64,000 bases of DNA from Vanilla planifolia (GCA_023846275.1 CM043868.1:2685153-2749152), one strand, 5' to 3'. Counted from the first letter of the stretch, positions 1 to 12,552 are shown. Numbers and translations are program-made. The notes: generated from the sequence alone by a model not told the origin.

Positions 1-1232
1 TGATGGCTCAAGAGAGAATTTAAAATTGTTATGATGATATAAGGTTACATGTGAGGTAAAAGAGAGACATTAATGCTACTTGTGTGAACCCACATTTAGT
101 GACAATTGACTATATATGAAACCTAAGGGTAAAAATCAAGACTTTGTGAACATTAAGGTTAGTTAAGATAAGTAAAGTCTTAAATGAAATTAAAGCAAGC
201 CTAAAAATAAGAAACATGGGTTAAGATATTCTAAATAGCAAAGTTATGAATTAATGGAATCTTAAGGCATTTAGATGTAATGGACCCTTAATCATACATG
301 CTTATTTAAGAGATATTCAAGTTAGTTATCTTACCCCCTTAACCAAGAGGTAGTTACATAAAAGATTAAGCATGCAGGGGATTGTTAGATTGCATGGTAA
401 GAACCTCCAAGATTGTCTAAAATGTTATAAAATAAATAGTCTCAGAAGAGCATAATTACATATTTAGTCTCATGAAAAATCACATAATTTGTTTTGTTAT
501 GAAAGGAAGTATAAGTGGTTATTAAGGACTCCTTGAACCTTATGGAGTCAACCTTTATGATGGACATTATCTTGTAGTTTGTTGGATTATATGATGTGAT
601 AAGAGTGCTAGGTCATTTCATGGTTCTCTTGGACAAGAGAGTATATTTGATAAGATAAGAGGTGCTAAGTGTCTGATTAGTCATATTTAAAGAATAAATA
701 TTAGTTTAACTAATAGTTATGATATCTATGATAGTTAGGATTAATGTCATTCATTTACATAATTTATTTGGTTGTTTCATATATAATACTTGAATATTGC
801 ATGTTACTTTGATAATATGATTCAAGGTTTCTATTCAACCTTTTAGCTCACCCCTTACTTTTTTGTAGGATTAGGAAGTTAGGAGTTAAGTAAAAATCAA
901 GTTAAAATCATCAAATTAATGTAATAATTAGATAATTTATCCATTTTCTTTTTAAAATCAATAGTAATACATTTGATATTATTTAACATCAGTTGTGTTT
1001 ATTAAACATGGGATTAGATTTGGACTATTTATTTAGATTTTATAGTTGTTATTTTTTTATCAAACTTTAGTTGTTATTCATGATGTTTCATTAGTTAGAA
1101 AATTTTATTGTTTCATTAATTATATGGATTTCTTAACATGATAATATTTGTATAAAATTATAATAAAATTGCATGTATGTTAACATTATGAATTTGAATC
1201 TGTTGCACTTGTAGTTTTAAAAAAAAGTTAGA
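1..1232 (+). mobile_element. Tail of a decayed Ty3/gypsy-type LTR block
   Basis: No coding potential is visible. Around 844-880 a motif reading AGCTCACCCCTTACTTTTTT followed by a GTAGGATTAGGAAG stretch matches a similar motif at 49641-49690 (GCTCGCCCCTTCTTA), and flanking words such as TTAGGAGTTAAG / TTAGGAGCTAAC also agree. I therefore place this piece in the same repeat family as 47750-50250. Family assignment to gypsy rests on the general look of such LTR 3' parts and is an inference. The block is cut on the right by the giant LTR that starts at 1233 and on the left by the window edge. Confidence 0.45.
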
Positions 1233-3121
1233 TGTGATATAAATTTTTAAAGATTCAAATATAATTATAATTTAAAAATATCACTCATAATAGAATTACA
1301 ATTTTTGAAATTTTGAATTAGGCCAAAATTGATTGATATAGAATAAACTTACATATAAGAAAGTCAATTTACACCAAGATAGATTTATAATTTATGAATT
1401 TTGAGGTAAAAGAAAATCAAGATGATAAAAAATAAATTTCTAATTAATGAATTTACAGGGGCTTTATGAAAAACCTCATGTCAAATCCTACATGAATAGC
1501 ATTTTCAAATTTTTGGCAATGGCAATGTGAGTAATTCAATTAAATGGATTTTTTAAATCAACTTTCCAAGCTTGATCTAGTGGGGATCATCAAGGGATTA
1601 AGTCAATTTAGATCTTACAAACACTTCATCATGGCTTATAAATCAGATAGATAATTCCAGTAGCAAGCTAAGATCGATTGAAGCTCGATTACATTGGTAA
1701 GCCATCGTTTGGATGAGTTGAGTGTGATGAGCAAAGGAGATGTTATCTCTATCAGGGTCACTCTTATCATTGTGCATCGATCAAGAAGAAAGCATTCCAA
1801 CTCATGGTTTTGGAATCTCCAGTAAGGTAACACTTAAGGAATGATTAATATTATTTGTGCCTTAAGTTTTCTTGATTCAGGTTCCTATGAGTAAAGAAGT
1901 AAGGATAGGATGAGAAAGAGTTAGTTTTGCTAGTGAACTAAGCCTAAAAATGTCAAGTTCACAATGGAAAGAAAATGACAAGATTTAAGAGAATAAGAAA
2001 GAAAGAGAGAGAAAGTAATGGAGAGAGAGAAAAAAAGAAATATAATTATGGATGTTAATACATATCTTACAAGTATGATGATGTACATCATATGATACGA
2101 TAAACTTAAACCTTTTAGAGTAATGAGTCATAAGGAGATGATGTTTGTTGCCTAGGGTTTATTGATGACATTGGGCTAGACAATTTTTGGGTTATATTAA
2201 TACAAGAAGAATCAAGATATAGTTATTAAGTAGTCGGGTTCATCACAAAAGGATGATATAGTATTTTGCTTATACGATGGGTTAAACTATTGGTCTACTA
2301 TACGATGGTGACATTAATATCAACTAAGTATAATATAGCAGAGGGATATTTTGTAGTAATATTGGTAAAATTATAATCATCATACTAGATGATGCTTTAT
2401 AGGCATAAAGACAAAGAGTCGATTAACTCAGGTTTGGGATCATAGGAGTATATGAATGGAATCATATGATACAATAAAAATACGAGTTAATTGAGTCATC
2501 AAATAAGTCCACTAAAAGGATTATAAATAGGGTCTTAAATGGATGATTGTATACTATTATTGATATGATCATACTTAATGATCACTCAATGTTATGATAA
2601 AATGGCCAAATTTAGACAAAGAAGGGACTATCATCAAACTTGTAGATTGAGTAGCATCATATGATATGATCTCTTAGAGGTAGATTAATAATTAAAATGC
2701 ATAATATGATCAAAAGAGATCATATAATGCAAAGAACAGATAATGAGTTGATCATATTATAAGATGGTATATCATAGTAGATAAGTAGTTGATAAGTAAG
2801 ATGGAGATGGAATAAGAATAGAATAATGTAATGTTGTGGATTATATTAGATGATTAATAGCTATAAGAACTATTCTAAAGAAAAAAAGGATCATATAGTA
2901 TAATCCTAGTGATTATAGGGTATGTTCAGAAGGAATATGAATGTTAGAACACTAGTTTTGAGAATCAAAAATATAATCATATGATTGTACAAATATGGTA
3001 TAGTTCAAAATGCTTATTTTTTATGGATTATATTGTATGGTAATGGAAACATACAAATATATTTTGGGCAAAAACTTAAGGAAGAAATTAATATGATTTT
3101 AATTAATTATTAAACATATCA

Positions 3122-3190
3122 CATATATAATATATGTTGACCACTAAATATATAATATATGTTGACCACTACATGTATAATATATGTTTT
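3122..3190. repeat. Short tandem repeat, ~24-26 bp unit
   Basis: About two and a half copies of a unit built on ATATATAATATATGTTGACC lie in tandem inside the 5' LTR. A single copy of the TATATGTTGACCA motif is present at the matching place in the 3' LTR (~10610), so the expansion happened in one LTR only. Confidence 0.7.
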
Positions 3191-3750
3191 TCATTGTTAA
3201 AAATCAAGGAAAGATAGAGGATAAAAGAAATATCAACTTTGGGATTCATTTAGGCACACCTAATAACTATAATATAAATATACTAGTAAAAACTTATTAT
3301 ATGATTTAAAAATGATATTCTTTTTATGTTATCTTTTTTTATAGCATTCAAAATATTAGAATATTTTTTAAACATCTTTTTGGTAATTATGTGATTATTT
3401 TCTTAGCTTATCATATTTTTATAACACTTTGTTATTAGAAATCTTATTCATATATTATTCTTTTATGACATAATATAATAATGATATTGACATGTAACAT
3501 ATTAAGAAATTTTATAAGATAATTAATAAAAAAATAATTTAGAATGTGAATATTTGGTAAGCTAAAATATCAATTAGGGAATGAAAAGATTGTTATACCC
3601 TAAAGAAATTATCCTTATTTATTCTTAGATAATATTTTGACCTCATGAGACAAGATTATCCCATATATATGATACAAGGTGAAAACAACCTACCTATATC
3701 TATGCGATACAAACTTATGTGATATAAGGCAAGGTTGCCATTTACATCTA

Positions 3751-3810
3751 CATGATTTTGGTATACATGATTTGGGTATACATGATTTTGGTATACATGA
3801 TTTTGGTATA
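3751..3810. repeat. 15 bp minisatellite, four copies
   Basis: Four tandem copies of CATGATTTTGGTATA, one of them with a T-to-G change, followed by a partial copy. The 3' LTR has related but not expanded sequence around 11135-11300 (words such as TACATGATATAGG). Confidence 0.9.
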
Positions 3811-4059
3811 CATGATACAGGATAAGGTTAGCTCATTTATATCTACATGGTATTGATATAGAGTGAGAATATCCCATTAGGGTAAGGATACTCTTCTATG
3901 AGATCTATATTACTAGTATTGATTTTAGAGAATAATAATCTAAAAATGATAAAATCTAAAATATATCTAAATGAATTGGAAATAAAATGAATAAAAAATA
4001 AGTAATTTATAAGTGGTTGAGCCTTACAAAACATAATGTTGAGAAATAAGAAAATAAAA

Positions 4060-4060
<1 letters not shown>

Positions 4061-4117
<57 letters not shown>
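4061..4117. repeat. (TA)n microsatellite
   Basis: 57 bases of uninterrupted TA repeat near the 3' part of the 5' LTR. It is much shorter at the equivalent place in the 3' LTR (~11570), where a short TATATATGTGTGTATG tract is seen. Confidence 0.95.
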
Positions 4118-4120
<3 letters not shown>

Positions 4121-4641
4121 TGTTTATATTTTTTTGCTATATTTAAATCATAACTTATTTCATGATATTTATTTTATATGGCACAATTATACTTATTACG
4201 TTGTAAATTTGTTTATATATATTATTTCTTTATTAACATACTTGTTAAGTTTTTTGAAGTCTCATTAGCATTTACATCATAGATAATACATCTACTACAT
4301 TACGAGTTGTGGACTTAGATTCTATAAGTGAGGATTCTATTTATTAGCAAGCATAGTGGTTGGATTTTTTTTATAAGTTTTTGTATTATGTGTATATTTA
4401 TTATATAGACTTGAATAATATTTAATTATAAATTGGATGGTTTATATACAATTTTATAGCTAGATCATGTATTTTTATTTATCTTTTATTTAGTATATAT
4501 GTTTAATGATTTGCGATTAGATTTAGTCTTACCATCAAGTCTCCACTTAGGGTTTTATGTCTTCACCTATTTGGATAAAATTAACATAACCTTTGATTCT
4601 TGTTATGATTATGCAAATGGTGAGGTGAGACACTAACAAGT

Positions 4642-4653
4642 TCGTATTAAAGC
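4642..4653 (+). promoter_or_regulatory. Primer binding site (tRNA-Met type)
   Basis: TCGTATTAAAGC matches the plant initiator tRNA-Met primer site TGGTATCAGAGC at 9 of 12 positions and lies three bases after the LTR end. Two of the three mismatches are C-to-T or G-to-A changes, as expected for methylated repeats that decay by deamination. It fixes the + orientation of the giant-LTR element. Confidence 0.7.
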
Positions 4654-5028
4654 ATTGTTTCAAGATTAGGTGTAATATTTGAGTGAGAACATGAACACAA
4701 CATATGTATCTATATAATTATATAATTTCTAACATAATTATAGGTGATTTTAATAGAAAAAATTATAACATTGTAGGGATTGAAGCAAGTTAGAGTGGTG
4801 GATAAAAAAGAAATTGGTAATAAGGACCAAAGAAAAGGGAGGACACAACAATAGATGGATGAGTTTGAAAATTAAAATAAGTAATTAAGGGTAGGTATTT
4901 AGCTTACATGTTTCACCTATGAGAAATCTAAGCATAGTATTATAATATGTAAACAAGCTTTATCCAATAAGTGATTGGTAGATAATTAGGTAAGTAAAAT
5001 TAATTTCAAACTTAATGAATTTGATAAG

Positions 5029-5534
5029 TATGGTAAATGTGGTTTATGGAAATGAGAAATTATGGATTGCATATGATAAGAAGAATAAAATGTTTGATAT
5101 GTGAAGAACTAGAACATATTATTAGGGTATGTCTTAAAGTAAAAGATATTGTGTTTTCTTTTATGGTTCATGATCATGAAAAACTTAATTTTCAATAGAT
5201 TAAGGTGGAATCTAAGGGAATTAGCAAATATGTTAAAAGTAGTAGATGACACCATAGAAGTTATAAATAAAATTTTATGAGAGTAATGAGATGTTTCTTT
5301 TATAAGAAGTTTGGATATGTTGCAAAGGGATATCCCAAGATTAAGGAACTTAAATCTTCTCATACACTAATAGAACTTGACTTAACATTAGGCATTATGG
5401 AAATTGGCAAAGGTAAGGTAGTAGATCACAATGAGAAAGGATTTAAGCCAAAAAAGTTAATAAGATATTTTGACTATGAGGAAATATGTCACATTGCTAA
5501 CAAGTGTCCTAACTTCTTAGAACTTGAAAAATAA
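5029..5534 (+). pseudogene. Degenerate gag-like region with four CCHC zinc knuckles
   Basis: Four C-x2-C-x4-H-x4-C units can be read on the + strand. Unit 2 (5091-5132) is intact: CLICEELEHIIRVC. Unit 1 (5029-5070) has Tyr for the first Cys and a stop at the His position. Unit 3 (5292-5333) keeps the first Cys but has Tyr at the second Cys, the His and the last Cys. Unit 4 (5466-5507) has Tyr at the first two Cys and keeps the His and the last Cys. All the Cys/His-to-Tyr changes fit single C-to-T or G-to-A mutations. Units 2 to 4 share a reading frame; the 85-codon stretch 5277-5534 is the only open piece, and unit 1 is in another frame. Zinc knuckles in Gag bind retroelement RNA. Four such units are more than usual for plant Gag, so a captured host nucleic-acid-binding gene is an alternative. 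Confidence 0.6.
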
Positions 5535-6448
5535 GGAGATCTTTAATAATTGGAAAATGAGAGACATCTATATAGTAGAAAAAAGTTTCTCTATAGGATA
5601 AGTCTTATAAAGAAAAATAATAATATTTTAATAGATCTTTAATAATTTGATATTGAAGATATTACAAAGCCAGATGTTGATACAAGTATGTAATATTTAG
5701 TAGTTTTATTAATTTATAAAATATAAATAATTCTTATTATTTTATAAAATGTGGTGATTTTATTTGAATTTTAATTTTTGATAACAAATGTATTTATCCA
5801 TTAGGATAAGAAGAACATATTCTTTCTTAAAGAAAATCTTTCAAGAACTAATTTGTAGTAGGTAAGAAGGAGAGACCAGAAATAAGATTATGGAATTAAA
5901 AAAAATTGTTCTTAACATTTAAAGGAAATTCTTCTTGTGTTAGTGATAGTAATAACATAATAAATGAGATAAAAATCTATTCAACTTTGGAAGAATATAT
6001 TTGAGTAATAATATTTTGATAGTTTTTATCAATCCTTATGAAAGAATGAGGTGGTTATAAATTTTGTGGTGAAATAACCTAATTTGAGCATATTATGATT
6101 CCATAAAGATGATTATTGATAAACTAACTCTAAACAGAGTTCTTGGCTAGTAATTAGTTTAATTTATTTGAATTAAAACACAACTTTATATGAGATATCA
6201 AAATCCATAATAAAGGCATGTTTATAATCAAATTAAAAGAGAGAAAAGATCATGTTATAATTTTAAATTACTAAAGGAACTACATAAAAGATTTAATCAT
6301 TTGGAACCAAGTACAAGTAGCCTAATAAGTAAAAGGTTGACATTAAGACATAAAGGCATATTTGGTCTTGGAAGATCAAGAAATGTATATATATTATATG
6401 CTTATTTTTAGACAATAAGTTTTAGATCCTTTACTTATTATAAGAAGA
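5535..6448. other. Interior of the giant-LTR element, no recognisable coding
   Basis: AT-rich sequence with stops in all frames. I see no reverse transcriptase, integrase or protease motif. It probably represents the remaining interior between the zinc-knuckle region and the nested LTR. Confidence 0.5.
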
Positions 6449-8229
6449 TGGTGAAGTATTGTTCACTAAGAGGGAGAGTAAATTATTAGAATTAAAACTT
6501 TTAATTTCTTAAAAATATATTAATTTTTATTTTGATAATAAAACTTTAAAAATTATAAAATAATAAGATACAAAAATTTAAACATGTATATAAGATAGTT
6601 TTAGGTAGTTTGGCTTAAAACAAAGCTTACATCCACCCTTGGTAAAAACCAAGCACAAAAAACAAACTATATAAGTCTTTTGTCAAAAAAAGGGTAGACT
6701 AAACCCTTAAACCAAGAAAATAAAATAGACTATAATAGCCTTACAATAAAATAAAATTGGCAAAAAGATGAAAGAATATGACAATGAAAATCTATATAAA
6801 TAAATTCTTATGCTTTACAAAACATTTAACAAGACACAATTAATTTAATTTAATTAACTATAAAATGAAAAAAATAAGAGCTTAGCTGATTGGAAGATAA
6901 ATAAAAAAATTTGGAATTTGTTGAAGAAAAACATGGCATAAGAAGGCGATGTTTAACAATGACTGCGAATTGTTGAGGTCATGACTTAAGAATTCTTCTT
7001 TGAAATTTGGTAAAAGTTTTCATCAAAAACTTTTGCTAAAACATTCTCCTATTTATATACATCTTTAACTGGCTAAAAGAACTTACTAAACATTCAATTT
7101 AATCGTTACATTTTTGCTTACATAATTTTTAATTAAGAAATTAATATTTTAAAAAACAATTTGCCCACATGCTTGAAATAACAGATAAAAGAGTCATTGT
7201 ACTAGAGCCGTTAGATCGAACCAAACCACGATCGGATAAATAGAATTTAATCTATGTCTTTTAGAAATATATATTTGATCTAGGCCATTAGATCAGAATC
7301 ATGATCTAACAGTAAGATTTAATTGGTTAAGCGAAAAAATACAGACCATGCGATTATAAAATTACGTGATCAGACGACTGATAAAATTAATGGGTTGAAA
7401 AATTAGATATGATGATGATCATTCAATCATAAAAATACACGATCAAACAGCTCACATCACTCCTACAATTTGAAAGTTCGTCATACAGTAAGAGTAATAC
7501 GTGTAGTCCCATATAATGTATTCGAGAAGCTCTTTTCTCCATATAAGCATTCTCAATTGCTTCTTCGACAACCTAATTTAGAGGTTGGCTGCCCCTCGAC
7601 TCGTCTGGGCTTTAATCACCCATGCTTGTCAGTTCACCATAATAAGATGTCGATTCAGATGATAATTGCCCTAGCCTAATATAATTTCAAAATAATTTCA
7701 CCTAAATGGGTTCGATAGTGATGCTCTAGGTTGCAACCCAATCATTATAGAAACCCACGAATGGTAAGTGGTTATTAGAAAGGTAATTAGGTTTTTGATT
7801 TTATTATATTTCAAATTTCTTATTTAAATTATTACTAAATAAAAAAGACTTTAAAGATGTTGATCAAATGATTAAAAAATGTGTATTTGAAATATTGAAT
7901 CAAAGATGATGATCAAGGATATTAGAGATAATAGTTAACTAATATTTTTGTATCTTAAAAAAACTAAATTTAATCAAGCTTAATATTCTAAAAATTAGAT
8001 TAAAATATTTAAAAATAATATCAAAAAAATATTTCTTGATGGTTTGCCACTTTCACCAAAATAATTTTCATAAGATTTCACCTTTGCTTCTCTTATTCTT
8101 TAAATTATCCTATGAATACAAGCATCAATTATTTAGAATCTAAAAATTCACTAAATCAAATTTATTAGAAATACTTATGATCTATTATCATCAAATAAAA
8201 TATTATGACTATGGGTTAATACCATAACA
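6449..8229 (-). mobile_element. Copia-type LTR nested inside the giant-LTR element
   Basis: About 1.78 kb with no coding. It is homologous to ~45850-47747 in the same orientation: shared blocks include the TTTTAGGTAGTTTGGC-type motif (~6600 / ~46033), a GATCAGACGG/GATCAAACAG-rich part (~7200-7460 / ~46680-46920), and a TGGTTTGCCACTTTCACC-type block (~8041 / ~47563). The left end also aligns with the left ends of the LTRs at 37898 and 57197, which sets the orientation: the 5' end is at the right (TGTTATGGTATTAACC on the - strand). No Copia interior adjoins it, so a solo LTR is likely. Flanks GAAGA and GATAA do not form a convincing target duplication. Confidence 0.65.
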
Positions 8230-8690
8230 GATAAAAATCATGAGATTGAATGCACCTAAAGATATTAGTTGAAATAAAGAAAAATAAGTGAAAGATATAG
8301 TAGTTTTAGAATAAGACACTTCAGTAGACAATCTAATAGAAAGAGAAGTTGCTTGAGAAATTAAAATTTATTAGAATTGTATAGGATTTGATACTTTTCT
8401 AAACATTTAGATGAAAGTTTTGTAATAAGAAAATATTGTAATAGTAATTTTTACCCTAACCAAAGATGTAAGAAATCTTAGAATCAAATTAAGAATAGTG
8501 ATAAGATATGCCTAAATTTGAATGAGTCAAAGTTTTTAAAAATTTATACATAAAATTATTAAAATAATAATATCATATTAGAAAGTGTGTCAAATTTGAT
8601 CAAAAATATTATTTAAGAATATAAATACAAAGAGCTATAAGAGATGAATTTAATGACATTGAGTTTATAATATTTTAAAGATATTGAGAC
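8230..8690. other. Remaining interior of the giant-LTR element before its 3' LTR
   Basis: AT-rich, non-coding as far as I can see. The last bases, AAAGATATTGAGAC, are purine-rich and lie right before the 3' LTR, so they could be a worn polypurine tract. Confidence 0.4.
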
Positions 8691-10057
8691 TTTATTATAA
8701 ATTTTAAAAAATTAAATATAATTGTAATTTCAAAATATTGCTCAAGATAAAATTATAATTTTTAGAATTTTGGCAAATGTCAAAATTAATCAACAGATGA
8801 TAGATTTACAAATATTAGAATGTCAGTTTGCTTTAAAATAGATTTGTAACTTTTTAATTTTGGTATAAAAGAAAATAAAACTACATAAGATAGATTTGTA
8901 ATAAATGGATTTATAGAGGCTTTGCTGAAAATCTCATGCAAAACTAATGTGAATATGTTATTTATTTTTTGTACATATCAGTGAGAATAATCTAATAAAA
9001 TGGTTTTTCTCAATGCTTCCTACTTCCAAGCTTAATCCAACGGAGATCTTCAAGGAATTAAGTTGGTTTAGACTTTATTGATCGTTTGTCACAACTTATA
9101 AGTAGGTCTGACTAGTGTAGGAGGGAGTCAGATTATGTGAAGCTCTAATTGTGCTAATAAGCTATCATTGGATGTGAGTTGAGTGTAGTGAGAAAAGTAA
9201 GGTGTTATTGTCTCTATCAAGGTCTTTGTGAATTTGAGGGAGTTTTGTCACCGTGCTTCGATCAAGAAGGAAGTATTCTAGCTTTTGGTTTAGGCATCTT
9301 TAGTAACCTAATACTTAAGGCTCAATTAATATTATTTATGCTTTAATTTACATGATTCAAATTCCTATGAATAGAGTAAGGATAAGACAAGGAAGAGTAG
9401 ATTCCATAGATGAAATAAGTCGATAAATGTCAAGTCCATCATGGAAAGCAAGTGATGAGTGTTAAGAGAATAAGAGAGAAAGAAGAAATATAATTATGGT
9501 TACTAATACATATTGTATGAGTATGATGGTGTACTTTCTATGATATGTTAAGCTTAAACCCATTAGGTTAATGGATCATTAGGAGACAATGTTAGGTTGT
9601 ATGGGGTTTATCGAAGATATTGTATTAGATGATTTTCTAGGTGTATTAGTACAAAGAGTACTAAGACACAATTAAGCTATCAAGTTCATTATGCAAAGAC
9701 GACACAAATATCATACTTGTATAATGGGTTGAACTACCCATCACTATACAATAGTGATATGGATATCATCTAAGTAAAGTATAGTTGAAGTATATTTTGT
9801 GGTCATACTAGTACAATTATAGAGATCATATTGGATGATGCTTCAAGGGCTTAAAGACAAAGAGTTGGTTAAGTCGAGTTTAGGATAATAGAAGTATAAT
9901 ATATAGAATCATATGATATAATAAATACAATATTTAATTAAGGCATTGAATAAGTCTATTAGAAAGATCTTACATAAAGTTTTAGAGGATGATCATATAG
10001 TTTGATTGAGATGATTATACTAGTTCACTCAAAGTTATAATAAAATAGCTAAGTTTG

Positions 10058-10101
<44 letters not shown>

Positions 10102-12105
10102 ACTACACTTAAACCTGTATGTCAAGTAGTATTTGCAGTACAATGTCTTCCGGGTAGAGCAATAGTGACAACGTATGGCATTATTGAAGAAGATTATATA
10201 GTGTGAAGAACAAAGCAACGAATTAATCATATGATATGATGAAATTATTGTAGTAGTATTGCTAGTTAACAAAGAATTAGAATGAAAATAGAATATAAAT
10301 TGTATAGTACAATGTTATGGATTATATTAGATGATCAATAAGCAATAAAAACTATGATATACTAGTACAAGATTATATGGTATAATCTAGTGACTATAAG
10401 AGCATGTTCAAATCAATATGAATTACAAAGCATTACATTTAGGAATTAGATGATATGATCATATGATTATATATGTATGATATAATTCAAAATACTTATT
10501 TTGATAAATCGTATGATGCAATAAGTGAACCATATAAGTATGATTTTAGGTAGTAATCAAAAAGAAATTAATATAATTTTAATTACTTATTAAATATGTT
10601 ACATATAAGATATATGTTGACCATTACAACATCAAAAAGCAAAGAAAGATAACGATTAAAAAAGAAAGTCAACTCTAAAATTCTTATAGATATATATGAT
10701 AATCATGATATAAATATATTAGTAAATTATTTTTTTATGTTATTCATAAATGATATTCTTTTTATGTTATCTTTGGTTAAAGTATGAAGAATATTAGAAT
10801 TATTTTTTGCATATCTTTTTAATAATTATATGATTATTTTTTTAGATTATCATATTTTCATATCATCTTATTATCATATATTTTATTTGTGTTATTTATT
10901 TTATTATTGTATAACATGGATATTAACATGTAGCATATTAAGAGATTATATAAAGTAATAAATAACAAAATAGTTTAGAATACGAATATCTAGTACTTTG
11001 AAATATCAATTAAGGAATGGAATAGAATGATTGATATATCCTAAAGGCATTATCATCAAATTTCTTAGATTATATTTTGACCTTATAAGGCAAGGATGTC
11101 ATCTACGATCTTACAATATTGATATACATGATAAAGGAAAAGTTGACCCATATACATGACATAGGGTGAGGATAAGCCACTTATATCTATATGCTATTGA
11201 TATACATGATATAGGGTAAGAACAACTAATCGAAGTGAAGATACTCTTATGTTAAGGTCATTACTATCTACATCTACATGATATAGGTATACATGATCAA
11301 GGTAAGATTATCTCATATGTATAATATAAGGTGAGAACAACTCATTTATATTTACATAGTATTAAATAGAATGAAGACAACTCATTAAGGTTATGTACTC
11401 TTTTATGAGATCTTTACTATTAGTATTGAGTTTAAAATATAATGATCGTAAATGTATGGATCTGAAATATATCTAAATATATTAAGAATGAATGAATGAG
11501 AAAATAAATAATTTATAAATGATCGAGCCTTAAAAAATATAATAAATAAGAAATTTAAAAATAAAGAATATATATGTGTGTATGTTTGTATTTTCTATTA
11601 GATTTATTAGTATTGACTTATTTTATTATATTTATTAGTATTTATGATATAATTATTCTTATTCTATGATAAATTTATTTTTATATAGGATGTTATTTTA
11701 TTAGCTTAGTTACTAAATTCTTTAAAAATATTAATAATATGTATATCATAAGTAATGCATTTATTGCATTGAGAATCGTGGACATAGTTACTATGAATGA
11801 AGATTTTGTTTATTAACGAATGTAATGATTGATCTTTTATGAGTTTACATATTATGTATATTTTTTTATTTGTATAGATTTGACATAATATTTATTCATG
11901 AATTGGAATATTTATATGTAATTCTATAGCTTGATCATTTATTTTTATTTATTTTTTATTTAGTTTATATGATTAATATTTTGTAGTTTGGTTTAATCTT
12001 ATTATTAGGTATCCACTTAGAATTTTGTCCCATCTATTTGAATTAAATGCACATAATATTTGATTCTTGTTATGATTATGTAAATAGTGATACGAGATCC
12101 TAATA
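8691..12105 (+). repeat. 3' LTR of the giant-LTR element
   Basis: Direct-repeat partner of 1233-4638, recognisable over its whole length. The start is decayed (TTTATTATAAAT against TGTGATATAAAT) and it ends CTAATA against CTAACA. It lies ~295 bp upstream of the predicted TATA box of the GAUT gene. It contains an AG microsatellite that the 5' LTR has only as scattered GAGA words. Confidence 0.72.
10063..10097. repeat. (AG)n microsatellite
   Basis: About 35 bases of uninterrupted AG repeat inside the 3' LTR. Confidence 0.95.
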
Positions 12106-12400
12106 CCTACACTATCAACTATTTTGCGAACCCTTATGGAGTAGTTAGACTGCCCAACAACTCAATGTCATGGGTCCTCATGATCCCAATCTTGTCATCA
12201 CCCCTTGACTTTGCTATGTCCCATAAAACTTTGTTGCACCTAAAGCATTGCCCAAGAAGAGTTTATTATATCTTTATTTTTAAAAATAGCTGGACTGAAA
12301 AAGGATAATTTTTTGAAGGGGAATGAGGAAAACAACTAAGAATCGACAACGATACATTCAAAGACGTTAGAATGTGACAGCAACACGTTAACGCCTTCTT
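12106..12400 (+). promoter_or_regulatory. Upstream region of the GAUT gene
   Basis: Single-copy-looking sequence between the retrotransposon end and the TATA box. A 73-codon open frame (12087-12308) begins inside the LTR and resembles nothing I recognise, so I treat it as chance. An ACACGTTAACG word at 12383-12393 has an ACGT core as in plant bZIP/bHLH sites; this is only suggestive. Confidence 0.4.
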
Positions 12401-12409
12401 TTTATATAT
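12401..12409 (+). promoter_or_regulatory. Candidate TATA box of the GAUT gene
   Basis: TTTATATAT at the border between AT-rich promoter DNA and the GC-rich leader. A start of transcription about 30 bases downstream (~12435) would give a leader of ~350 nt ending at the start codon at 12793. Confidence 0.5.
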
Positions 12410-12552
12410 TCAGCAAAAATGAAAAAAAAAACTCTTACTGTTTTTCTGGATATTCCTTCATTTAACTTCCGAAAAATATTCTTTTTTAAGTAAAAAGAAA
12501 TATAGAGAGAACAAGCTAATGATCATCTCCCTCCGCCTCTCTCTCTCATCTC

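Larger units (their letters stand above)
1233..4638 (+). repeat. 5' LTR of the giant-LTR element
   Basis: It begins TGTGATATAAAT and ends GACACTAACA, the usual TG...CA form. It aligns by eye end to end with 8691-12105. Shared blocks include the GGCTTTATGAAAAACCTCATG-like start region (~1460 / ~8915), a CATCGATCAAGAAG-like block (~1776 / ~9255), a cluster of GATCATATGATATGATC-like words (~2650 / ~10220), and the terminal TTGATTCTTGTTATGATTATG-type block (~4593 / ~12059). It also holds a 57-base TA tract and a 15 bp minisatellite. No ORF of note. Confidence 0.75.
1233..12105 (+). mobile_element. Large LTR retrotransposon with ~3.4 kb LTRs and no visible pol (LARD-like)
   Basis: Two long direct repeats of nearly equal length (1233-4638, 3406 bp; 8691-12105, 3415 bp) flank an interior of about 4.05 kb. 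The left repeat is followed after 3 bases by a tRNA-Met-type primer site, which fixes the orientation as +. The interior contains a degenerate gag-like zinc-knuckle region (5029-5507) just after the primer site and a nested Copia-type LTR (~6449-8229). Without that insert the interior is only ~2.3 kb and shows no reverse transcriptase or integrase motif, so the element looks non-autonomous or internally deleted. The two LTRs differ at many sites, so insertion is old. No matching target duplication is visible: TTAGA lies before the left end and CCTAC after the right end. Confidence 0.75.

Noticed and set aside
3751..3810. CRISPR-like array
   Set aside because: Fifteen-base units are directly adjacent without spacers in a plant LTR; it is a minisatellite.
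6534..8234. GATAA at 6534-6538 and 8230-8234 as target duplication of the nested Copia-type LTR
   Set aside because: Alignment with the LTRs at 37898 and 57197 shows that the LTR extends further left, to ~6449, so the GATAA at 6534 is internal.
12087..12308. 73-codon frame across the LTR end and the GAUT promoter
   Set aside because: It starts inside the retrotransposon LTR and has no similarity I can name.
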